From: Ilex aquifolium
Lineage: Eukaryota > Streptophyta > Magnoliopsida > Aquifoliales > Aquifoliaceae
Length of the DNA: 64,000 nt
Reading direction: 5' to 3'
Assembly (NCBI GenBank): GCA_951799425.1
Contig: OX637402.1
Location: 31,898,492-31,962,491 of the forward strand
In this document: positions 36,662-46,127 of the stretch, piece after piece
Position numbering within the stretch: position 1 is the first letter of the stretch
Layout: every line of letters starts with the position of its first letter
Notes under the pieces: generated by a model
Told to the model about the DNA's origin: nothing
Databases searched by the model: none
What the model saw: only the letters and a program-made list of their open reading frames with translations
Made by a program: the position numbers and the translations under genes

Positions 36662-37417
36662 ATGAGCTCTTCAGCTCATAAACAAACGATAAGCTTCAAA
36701 GCTTATAAATACAAGATGAGCTCTTCAGCTCATAAACAAACGATAAGCTTCAAAACTTATAAATGCAAGATGAGCTCTTCAGCTCATAAACAAACGATAA
36801 GCTTCAAAGCTTATAAATGCAAGATGAGCTCTTCAGCTCATAAACAAACGATAAGCTTCAAAGCTTATAACTACAAGATGAGCTCTTCAGCTCATAAACA
36901 AGCGATAAGCTTCAAAGCTTATAACTACAAGATGAGCTCTTCAGCTCATAAACAAGCGATAAGCTTCAAAGCTTATAACTACAAGATGAGCTCTTCAGCT
37001 CATAAACAAGCGATAAGCTTCAAAGCTTATAAATACAAGATGAGCTCTTCAGCTCATAAACAAACGATAAGCTTCAAAGCTTATAAATGCAAGATGAGCT
37101 CTTCAGCTCATAAACAAACGATAAGCTTCAAAGCTTATAAATGCAAGATGAGCTCTTCAGCTCATAAACAAACGATAAGCTTCAAAGCTTATAACTACAA
37201 GATGAGCTCTTCAGCTCAAAAACAAGCGATAAGCTTCAAAGCTTATAACTACAAGATGAGCTCTTCAGCTCATAAACAAGCGATAAGCTTCAAAGCTTAT
37301 AACTACAAGATGAGCTCTTCAGCTCATAAACAAGCGATAAGCTTCAAAGCTTATAAATATAAGATGAGCTCTTCAGCTCATATACAAACGATAAGCTTCC
37401 AAGCTTACCAAAAGCAA
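36662..37417 (+). repeat. 54-bp tandem array, 14 units, with higher-order structure
   Basis: Just downstream of pol are 14 head-to-tail 54-bp units. 54 is divisible by 3, so one frame stays open and reads MSSSAHKQTISFKAYKYK-like units (ORF 36662-37456). This ORF is most likely a by-product. Variant order in units 2-7 (KCK, KCK, NYK, A-NYK, A-NYK, A-KYK) is repeated in units 8-13, a 324-bp higher-order repeat. Each unit holds two dyads: GAGCTcttcAGCTC and AAGCTTcaAAGCTT. A partial unit precedes the array at 36631-36660. Confidence 0.93.
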
Positions 37418-37599
37418 GATGAGTTCTACAGCTCCTCAGCGCGTACAAGCTTCTAGGTTCGTGAAATTCAAGACTGGTCCCTTCTTGGAGACACCAACAG
37501 TCTTTCCCCCGCGACTAATGGTCCTTATGCACTGCCTACCCCCTCGAAAACCCTAAAACGTCCAGTACGGCAGAGAGCACTCACAAAGTCAGATGGGAA

Positions 37600-37800
37600 G
37601 TGAGGTCAGTACCAACATGATATTCTGTTTTCCATCAACGCTCGTGGTGCGACCAATGGAAACCAGTTGGGAATTGGGGTCAGCACAAACCTGATTTTCT
37701 GTTTTCCATCAATGTTTGTGGTCTGATCTCTGGGACTAATCAGGAACTAAGGTCAGTGCAAGCATGATCTTCTGTTTTCCTTCTACGTTCATGTTTCAAA
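37600..37800 (+). repeat. 74-bp diverged tandem repeat, about three copies
   Basis: GGTCAGTACCAACATGAT, GGTCAGCACAAACCTGAT and GGTCAGTGCAAGCATGAT start near 37604, 37678 and 37751. Each is followed by TTCTGTTTTCC. It sits between the 54-bp array and the first antisense gene. Confidence 0.8.
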
Positions 37801-37958
37801 CACAAAGAGCTCGTATGTGGGCATGCACACTCAAGAATGAACAAACTAGAATTCAGAATATCCAAGAAAATAAACGTGCGGAAAAGTAAAAAAAAAAAAG
37901 GGGGTCATAGTCTGGTATCGTTCAGGAAAAGAAAAAAAGATGCAAGGGAACAAAGATC

Positions 37959-39052
37959 CTAGTCTTTCTTAAGTTCAGATCTCAGCTCAGCAACCTCTCC
38001 CTTCAGGCTAGCATTCTCTTTCTTCAGCTTATCCCTTTCTTGCTCAGCCTTGTGAAGCGAGTCGAGAAGCTTTTGACCAATGGAGGTAAGGAAGATGGTG
38101 GACAAAGAGTCAGGAGAAGGAGAGTCATCCCTCTTACGCTTCCTTGAACTCGTGACGGTGTTTCCGTCCTTGTCAGAATCCCCGTCCTCATCAGAATCAG
38201 AGAAAGAGGTCCAGGAAGGGTAAGGAATAGTGGAAAACTCAAACTCAGTAGCCTCAGCCCCAAGCAAATAGAGGTTTGCGCTCGTCATCAGCTCGGAATA
38301 AGTCTTAGACTCCACAAGCAGCATCTCGTTGATATTCACCATCCCTGGTAAATCCAGGTCAGGCGGATCTGCACAGCAAGGACATAATAAGAGCATATCT
38401 TTAAAAAAAAAAAAAAGTACTCAAAAGAGCTCGGCTCGAGCTTACCAATACGAGAGAAGCTCTTCCAGGACCGAGGAATCCTAGCTTTACGACAGCGATC
38501 CTCAGGAGACCTCCAAGACTCTCCAGAGGCGAAGAAGAAACGCCTAAACCACCCTTCAGGATTGGAGGGAAGATCTAGAACCAAAGGGCGTAAATTGAAA
38601 TCCCTCCAACGGAAGAAACTAAAGCAGGGGGCATCATCTTCCTCAATCTCAAAGAAGTACAGGAACTCAGAGACAAAGGGGAACCTGCCAAGAGCATGCA
38701 GGCGGCAGAACAAGAAGAAGCTTACCATAGCAGCCCATCCTCGTGGAGAAAGGCGAGAAGGGCACAGGTCATAATAGGCAAGAACTCGCCCAATGGCCGG
38801 ATGAATGGGAAGGCGAAGTCCCATGTCCATAGCACCTTCAAAGAAACAGACCTCCCCTCGCTAGAGGTAGTTGCAAGGCTCGTCGGAGGAAGAAACTCGC
38901 AAAGGCAAGTCAAGATCAGGGAAAAACCGTTTTTTGATATCCACCAAATCAGAAGATTCAAGTATTGAAGGGGACAAGTAGCGACAATGCCACTTCCATT
39001 CGATTCCAAAGGAGGATCTTTCCTGGAACAAAGAAGAAGCAGAGGCAGCCAT
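37959..39052 (-). CDS. Antisense accessory gene 1 of Tat element (transposon-associated domain plus coiled coil)
   Basis: Two exons, 39052-38446 and 38368-37959, join through GTAAGC..GCAG in phase 1 to 338 codons, read against the retrotransposon. Start MAASASSLFQERSSFG. Exon 1 contains LPIHPAIGRVLAYYDLCPSR and SPRGWAAMVSFFLFCRLHAL, the type of sequence annotated as 'putative gypsy-type transposon/Transposase_28' in plants. Exon 2 has an acidic stretch, a KRKRDD basic patch and a C-terminal coiled coil (HKAEQERDKLKKENASLKGE). One in-frame TAG (38861-38863) splits exon 1 after EPCNYL; upstream and downstream sequence stay in the same frame. Function unknown; nuclear location is plausible from the basic patch. 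Confidence 0.75.
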
Positions 39053-39190
39053 CGAAAGTGCTGGTAAGGGAAAAGACGCAAGAAATCAAGAATAAAGTCA
39101 AGAATATGTCATGCACTTGGGAGCTTTTCAGGAAACAAAGAGCCAAGAAATAGGGAGTCAAGTTGCCTGTTTAATTTCCTAATTAATGAA

Positions 39191-39361
39191 GGTAGCAGCG
39201 GTTATGGAAAGTGGCTACGGTTATGGAGAATAGCAGCGGTTATGGAAAGTGGCTACGGTTATGGAGAGTAGCAGCGGTTATGGAAAGTGGCTACGGTTAT
39301 GGAAAGTGGCTACGGTTATGAAAAGTGGTTGCGGTCATGAAAGACGTGGCGGTTATGGGAA
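39191..39361. repeat. Minisatellite of 19/38-bp units upstream of antisense gene 1
   Basis: Alternating 19-bp units GTAGCAGCGGTTATGGAAA and GTGGCTACGGTTATGGAGA give a 38-bp double unit, decaying toward 39361. It lies about 140 bp upstream of the start of the minus-strand gene, so it may be part of its promoter; that role is an inference. Confidence 0.85.
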
Positions 39362-40344
39362 GCAGTTGAGAGAGAAACGCGGGAAAAGGAATAGGTACAA
39401 AATTGCCCATTATATTGCATTCAAGACAACGAAGGAACATTCTGACCCCACCAAGCCACATATCCTCCAAATTTTAGCTCAGCCCAGTCAAATACAAAAC
39501 ACTGGTATAGCAAGTCTTTAAGGCCTGCAATTCTAACAGCCCTGTTCACCTTAAAGAGGAAAAGCTCCTAATAGTTTCTTCAGTTCATCAAGGAAACTTG
39601 ACAGCATGTGAAAGTTCATAGCCTTGCTTAAAGAAGGCCTAAAGCACTCCTCAAAGCAAGGCAGGGGGAAAAGAAATGTGAAACGTAGAATAAAGTCTTC
39701 TATTATCAGAGAAATGGAGCAGCAGGATTTGTTATCTATTCCAGAAAGAGATCTGTCGAAAAAGCAATGAAGCTCAGAAATAACCTTTAAGGTCAGACAA
39801 CTGAGCCAAGTAGCTCAGAAAGAGCTCTTAAGATAACAAAAAGAGCTAAAAAGCGCAGTAAGAGCTCTTAGGTTCAGAAAGAAGAGCTGCATAGCTCAGC
39901 AAGAATTCATAAGCATGAGCTATACAACCCGGAAGGAGCAAGCCAGTTCAGAATATCAGTCTAAGCAGCTCAAAACGAAGAAGGATAAATAATGGATCCT
40001 TAGGGTGCCAACCACTGAGCTTAAAAGGCTTAGGAGAAGCAGTTGAGCATAGCACCAAGTCTCCTGTACTCTTCAAATCTAGTAATTTTGCTTCAAGAAG
40101 TGCACAGCACCCCTCAAAGCAAAAGGGGGGAAGGGGAGTATACAAAGTTGAATACATACAGGTGCGCAAATTCAAAGATATATTCAAAAATATATATGTG
40201 CTGAAATTCAAAGGGACATATGAATATGATAAACCAACAATGAAAAAACAAAATAACGAACGATCACAAAGTAGCACAAGGCCCTAGCCCAAGTCAAAGT
40301 TACATCTCAAAAATTCTTTACAAAGAAATTACAAGTAAGAAGAC
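39362..40344. other. Retrotransposon spacer between antisense genes
   Basis: Non-coding sequence with many scattered GAGCTC/AGCTCAG/AGCTCTTAAG phrases (39770-39950), the same word that dominates the LTR and the 54-bp array. No gene supported; it contains the 3' region of antisense gene 2 near 40270-40344. Confidence 0.55.
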
Positions 40345-42961
40345 CTAAGGGGGAGTGGACAGAAGCCCCTGCAGTTCGGTAGACACAGCATCAACAAGAG
40401 AAGCAGAACCCTGGGGCTCGGGAGGCAAGGATCCTGATGCTGGAGGAGTGGAATTTTCGGGAACACTGACCCCAGGAGCCTCCGCCGTACCAGGCAATGA
40501 TGTTTGTTCAAGTGCCCCAGTCACCAGGTCAGCAGATGAGGCCACAGCAAGAACAGTAGAGGGGGAAGCAGAGGCATCTGGGAGGGGAGCTCCAGGAGGA
40601 AGAGCTGAGGTGTCTTCCTCACCACTAGAGTCAGATTCTTCCATTTCCTCCTCAGTAGGGATAGGGAAATTGAATTCGAGATCTGGGTAAGCTTTGATAG
40701 CTTTACGCCTAAAAGCAACCCATCCAGTAGCCCACAAAGTGGTGGCCTCATCTTTAAGCTCGGCAATCTCCTTACTTTTCTGTGTGACCAAGTTTTTCTG
40801 CTCCTCAAGCTCCTCACAGAGCTTGCCATTTGCTCCATTGAGGGCGAGATAGTCTTGCTTGGTCTGGCTGAGCTCTTTCTTGGCGTCAAAAGCCTCTTGG
40901 CTGGCCTTGGTCCACGCCTCAACCTTAAGCTGCAGGTCCTCCTTAACCAGCTTCAGTTCGTCCTGAGCTTTCTTCTCCCCTTCCTCAGCTCTGACCTTGA
41001 CGGACAATGTATGCTTAAGGTCGGAAGTTTGCTTCACCAACTGCTCTTTGAGGTTCTCCACCTGAGCTTTGAGGTCTTCATTCTGAGTTCCAAGGCCTTC
41101 GTTCTCAAGAGACAATTCAGAAATTTTGGCCTTATATGTCTTCAGGACCTTAAAGGAGCTCTCTTGAGACTGGACTCGGTGCAGCAGACCTCTCGTATGA
41201 AGGGCAGCCTGAGAATATAAAGAAAGAACAGAAAATTACATCAGACCACAAAATGCGAACAAACAAAGAGGAAAAGGGGCCAGCACTTACAGCAGCCGCC
41301 CCCTGAAGAGCTGAAGAGATGGATTCCTCAAGGGGCATGGAAGCAGCCTTCAGGACATCAGATTCAGAAAAAATAGAGGACAGAGCTCCAACAGCAAGGT
41401 CCATGTTGTCAAAAAAGGAGTCCTCATCCTCCCCCTTTTTCTCAATCACCTTCCCCGAGGCGCTGTATCCGAAATTTCTGGGTTGGAGGTCGGGAATCAA
41501 CTTCAAGGCCTTCTCGACCTCGGAGGAGGAAGGGGAAGCCTGCCCCCCCTCTTGAGCAGACGCCAGCTCAGAAGGAGCCACTGGAGGGGAGGAGGGGATT
41601 GCGGTTTGTGGAGTCCCAGAGGAGGAGGGCGGAGCCTTGCTTGGAACCTGTTCTTCAATTATAGAGGGGGGAGAAGACACCTCCAATCTGGGGATTTTAG
41701 CCCGGACACCTGGACCACTCCCAGAACTAACCCGAGACTTGCGCTTGCTGGATCTACCACCTTTCATCAGTTCATCCACCTTGGCCTTGAGCTCTTCTGG
41801 AGTAGACTTCATGGTAGAAGAACCTGGAATGTCTGGGGAGAGTAGGGAGACGTAAGGAGAAGAAGAGGGGAAGGAAGCACAACGAAGAGGAAAAGAAAGA
41901 AGGTACCTTCGTCAGCCCCTAAAACCGATAATGGGATCGCCAAGGTCACCACAGGAGGACTTAGACCTATCCGCACCAAATTTCGTGACTCAATAAGGTC
42001 AGCGTACCTCTCTGGCTTGATCTTCTCCAACTCCACTAGCACTTTCTTATCCTCAGGGCTGAGCTCAAAACGATCACCTGAAAAGAAGAAAGCGTGCAAG
42101 TAAGAAGAAGGCTAAAGGTGTGCAAGTTCCAAATCAGAGTTCAGTTGACTTAAGAAAAGACTCACGCAAGTTGTCTGGTTCAGTCCAAGCTGTAGGGATA
42201 CCAAGAGTATCCGTCTTATCAGCAGGATTATACTCCCAATTGGTGCCCCCGACAAAGAAGAAGTGTTCTTTCCAGTGCTTATGAGAGGTCGGAATATTAG
42301 AGATAAGCTGCCTAGCGTTGGCACGCTTAGAGGCATACAAGAAGCCTCCAGAGGTCGGCTTGACGTTGAAGAGCTCTAAAAACAAAGAAACACTAGGAAG
42401 CCCAAGTTTATGCTTCCTAAAGATGACCAGAAGACCAATCATGACACCATAGAAGTTGGGGGAAACCTAGGAAGGGCACACATGGAAGTGTTGCAGAACA
42501 GCCTTGACGAAGGGGTGCAGAGGAAAGCGAAGACTGTTCTCAAAGGAGGCAAGAAAGAAGCAGACCCTATTGTGTACTTGTTCTACATAGTAGACAGATT
42601 TATCTGAGCACCAGGGTTCGACCCCAAGAGGAAAGCCATACCGAAGCTTATAAACTTTCATTAGCTCAGGGGCCTCTTTGCTGTAGCCCACAGACTCGAC
42701 GTGCTTAAAGGCCTGCCCCAAATATGAGGTCTTCCCTTCAACCCCAACTCCACTGACCTTACCTTTGCCTTTGTCTGGCTTAGGAGGCAAGGAGGGGGAC
42801 GCTGAGGGAGGCTCTTCGGTATTAACCTCAGAATCAACGGTTTCCACCCCAGGGAAGTTATCTATCTCGTCGCCTACCTCCCCTAATTCGAAGTCCTCTT
42901 CGGCTGACCTAGACCCTAAAAGTGAAACAGAGGAGCGAGTGGCTCCAGAGGAGGCAGACAT
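40345..42961 (-). CDS. Antisense accessory gene 2 of Tat element (transposon-associated domain plus long coiled coil)
   Basis: Four exons, 42961-42166, 42077-41907, 41823-41291 and 41208-40345, join in frame (788 codons). Start MSASSGATRSS; an ATG 14 codons upstream (43003) is also open. Exon 1 holds the 'putative gypsy-type transposon' region: YKLRYGFPLGVEPW, FPLHPFVKAVLQHFHVCPS, NFYGVMIGLLVIFRKHKLGL, HKHWKEHFFFVGG. Exon 3 is Pro/Ser-rich with a basic GGRSSKRKSR patch. Exon 4 is a long coiled coil (ENLKEQLVKQTSDLKHTLSV) ending in an acidic Pro/Ser-rich tail. One in-frame TAG at 42467-42469 lies between FHVCPS and VSPNFYG, where related proteins have Gln. Known Grande/Retand elements carry antisense ORFs here; their role is not established. 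Confidence 0.78.
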
Positions 42962-43597
42962 GATAGGAAGGGAAAAAGGAAGGTGAAAGGACCGATAAAG
43001 CAAAGGAGCACGGGTTAGGCACTCTTTGATAACCCTTGGGTCAACACAGTAACTCCCGACGGCAAGAATGTGAACTATAGAGCTCCAATCGACGAAATAA
43101 GGAAGGGGGGCTAAGCAATGGTCGCGATTCCAAAAATAAAAGAACCGAAAAGCCTAAAAATGCAGCAACCACCTCGAATTCGAGGGATCCAGAGTAAAGG
43201 AAGGAAGAGGAAGGGGCAAAGGGCGTACCTAACTCAGGAATAGCTGTGAACGGTAGCCTGAAGCACTATCGGAGGAAGGAGGCGATGCGAATCTTCGAAA
43301 CGAGGGTAGGGAAGTCGATTTCAAGCAAGAAAAACAGAGAGGCTCAAGCAAAATGGTCCGAAATCGCAGAGAGAATGGAGACGAGGAGCAGCGAGGAAGA
43401 TGAATAGTGTGAAGAGACGGTTCAGGTAGCCGTTTGGGTCTTTAAAGCTTGAGGGACGTGGGTAAAGACATGCGCGGGAATCGAGGAAAGACATGATTGC
43501 TGTAAACCGTCAAAAATCCTCAAGCCACATGCTGGCCACGTGCGGGTCTAATTCAGTTCGTGTAGGTCAGCCCCTGCCTAGGCTAACCTAAGGCAAG
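42962..43597. other. Leader/promoter region of antisense gene 2
   Basis: Non-coding 636 bp between antisense gene 2 and the polypurine tract. It would hold the minus-strand promoter of that gene. I see no convincing TATA box and no other gene. Confidence 0.45.
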
Positions 43598-43611
43598 GGC
43601 TGGGGGGCAAC
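43598..43611 (+). other. Polypurine tract
   Basis: GGCTGGGGGGCAAC sits directly against the 3' LTR start at 43612. Purine-rich sequence at this position primes plus-strand synthesis in LTR retroelements. Confidence 0.75.
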
Positions 43612-44326
43612 TGATGATACCTGAAATGAACAGACACGAGCTCAGGAAATAAGCTCAGGTCGGGAGCTCAGACAGAAGAAGCAGAGCTCATCCGGCATTG
43701 GCCAGAGCTCATCTAGTCAGCGCTAAAGGCTCCCAGCTGAGGACACGAGTTAAGAAATGATGAAAGGACAGCAAGGTAACTACGGATATCACTAAAAAGA
43801 AAGTAGAACCATTCCAAGGCATTAGACCCGCAATCAACCACGATCCCCTCCTAAAGCTAAGGAGAATCCCACGAAAGAAGGCAAAAATCTCTCTGTTTGA
43901 AGCCAGCCGTAAGGAGTTTAGGTAACTTCGGAATTATGGATGAAGATAGGGCACGATCCCTTCAATATAGGATGTAATTCCGTGTTAGAGGTAAGCATGA
44001 GGACATAAAAGGGGAGGACAACCTCCATGGCCAAGGGGAGAGAACAACCAGAAACCCTAAGACTCTGATAATTCTACTGTAACACATTCAATTTCATCAA
44101 TAAAGACAAGGGAGTAAGAGCCTCCATTAGAGAGTGGACTAGCCGAGCTCACTAGCCGGTGAACCACTATACTTCTACCGTATTTCATACACTATACGTC
44201 GTAAAATATAGCATTCATCCACCACTTTATGGGCCTGGTAGCTCAAACACCATATCAAGCCCTATACAGATCACCCAGATAAGATACTTCGATCCCATAG
44301 CTCATTCCCGAAGGTTTACGCCATCA
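43612..44326 (+). repeat. 3' LTR
   Basis: 715 bp, same length as the 5' LTR, with about eight substitutions by hand count and no indels. Followed by the target duplication GAAGA (44327-44331). Confidence 0.95.
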
Positions 44327-44331
44327 GAAGA

Positions 44332-44818
44332 TATTAGTTTCATTTGAATAAATTCTTCTATATGATCAATTTAACTACTCTTACCACCATTTCTGTTAAT
44401 TATTCTATAGTCAACTTTTTTTTTTTCCCAAAAATTCCGTCGGGATACGATACGTGGATAGATACAGTGGTATATTACTTGTATTTTCTAAAAATAATAG
44501 GGGCACCAGAGCAAATAATGTTGGGCCCTTATTCCTTAAAGAGATGCACGTGACACGCACATAATAGTTTCTGTTTATTTTTTTAACGGCAGTTAGTGCT
44601 AAGGACCACAATCATTCAATATTTGAACTTTGGAGGCGAAATTAATGAAATTAAAACTTTAAGGATCAAAGTGCGATAAATGATAAATCTCAGGGACTAT
44701 TAGTGCAATTTATCCTTAAAATATTTTAATATGACAATTTTGCCCATAGGTCTTCTGGTCCAAAACTCCAAATCTGCCTCTTCTCTCCACAGCCTCTGTC
44801 GAACAGCTCAAGGTTCAG
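44332..44818 (+). promoter_or_regulatory. Promoter region and 5' UTR exon of bL24/KOW gene
   Basis: A GGTTCAG|GTAAGC donor at 44818/44819 ends a non-coding first exon whose start is not certain (about 44740). The intron runs to the TTTCAG acceptor at 46115, just 12 bp before the start codon. Leader introns are common in plant ribosomal protein genes and often raise expression. Confidence 0.55.
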
Positions 44819-44893
44819 GTAAGCTCCATCTTTACTCCCTTCTTCCTCCTTTCTTCTTGTTGCTACAATAACACAGCATCTCACAGATTCAAA

Positions 44894-44980
44894 CACAGTC
44901 ATATCGTCACACACACAGTAACGCACACGCACAGTAACACACACACGAGCGCGCGCGCGCACACACACACACACACTCAT
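44894..44980. repeat. CA/CG microsatellite in first intron
   Basis: CACACA runs with GTAACGCACACG interruptions and a CGCGCGCG core (44949-44960), inside the leader intron of the bL24 gene. Confidence 0.85.
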
Positions 44981-46127
44981 AATCGCGCTCACAACCCCTC
45001 GCTTGTGGTTCAATTCCTTTATTGTTACGTGAGCAAAGTGCATTACAATTGAATTCGTGATTTGTATCCTAAATATAATTTTTATTATTATTACAATTGG
45101 CAATTTTATAGTGATCAATCTAACTTGCATTTATCTTGTTATTACTTTTGTTTAATGTAGAATGTAATGTGATAATAGCGTGTACAATTTTTTTGTATGA
45201 ATTAATATTAATGATACGTCAAGTTTATGATTGCATACACATGTGCTATATGTGGATCTTCCCCCTGTGTTGTCTTTTCAGAACTCCGTGTAGAACTTGG
45301 ATCTCTTTGGTTGCTGAGAATATGAGGGAGAAAAGCCTAATTACCTAAATATAATACTTTCATCCAGTCATATTCTGTTTAAGACTGAAGAGTTATCTCA
45401 ACTAAAATGGACAATATATTGTCTTTAAGGAATGGGGTTAGGAAATTGGCACTATTTGTGTGAAACAATTGAAAATACTGTCCTTGACACTTTGTGTATT
45501 ACTTTTAAATTATGTGAAGTACAAAATATCTTTCGTATTGGTTTCTATGCAATACAGTTATGATACCGTCTTCTGTTTTTTGATGTTCTCTTACGTTTTC
45601 ATCAAGGATGGAGGGATAATTTTTCTTTGCTCCATGCTTTTCAAAAACTGGAATAATGACTTCATGGAATGTATGCGTGTTTCACCGGACTGGTCCCTCA
45701 AAATTTATAGCAGTTAGCGATACTTTAATTTTGTTTATCATGAAGAACTGTTATCCTTTTTTGATGAAACCAATTTTTTTTTTCACAAGCTTTTGTCAAC
45801 TTTAACTTTTCAGTGAAGAACCTTGTAAAATGATAATGTAAATTATTAAGGTCTCGCTTTCATAACTTTTAACAACAGAAACACACAAGAGCTTGCTTTA
45901 CTGGCACAATCTATCTGAGTACTGAGTATCAACCTTTGACTCATAATTTAATTATAGACTCTGAGAAGTATGTGGTGGTACCGAAATCTAGATTTTATGA
46001 GTTATACTGCTGAATTCATACATGGTTTCTGGACCTTATAATGTATTGAAAGTCTTTCTGACGTGAAATTGATTTTGACGCTTGCAATCGCTACCTTGAA
46101 CATCCTTTGTTTCAGCTGTTGTCTCAA

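Larger units (their letters stand above)
30325..44326 (+). mobile_element. Complete Tat-lineage Ty3 LTR retrotransposon (14.0 kb)
   Basis: Two 715-bp LTRs (30325-31039 and 43612-44326) begin TGATGATACC and end GCCATCA. The 5-bp target duplication GAAGA is at 30320-30324 and 44327-44331. In order: 5' LTR, primer-binding site, gag-PR-RT-RNaseH-archaeal-type RNaseH-integrase, tandem-repeat array, two antisense spliced genes, polypurine tract, 3' LTR. The second RNase H, the absence of a chromodomain, the very long pol-to-LTR region and the antisense accessory genes are hallmarks of the Tat (Grande/Retand) lineage. By hand I count about eight differences between the LTRs (near 99 percent identity), so the insertion is young. 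Confidence 0.95.

Noticed and set aside
36662-37456. A 264-residue open frame of repeated MSSSAHKQ units as a protein-coding gene
   Set aside because: It is the translation of a 54-bp DNA tandem array (a multiple of three), with no independent coding evidence. Annotated as a repeat instead.
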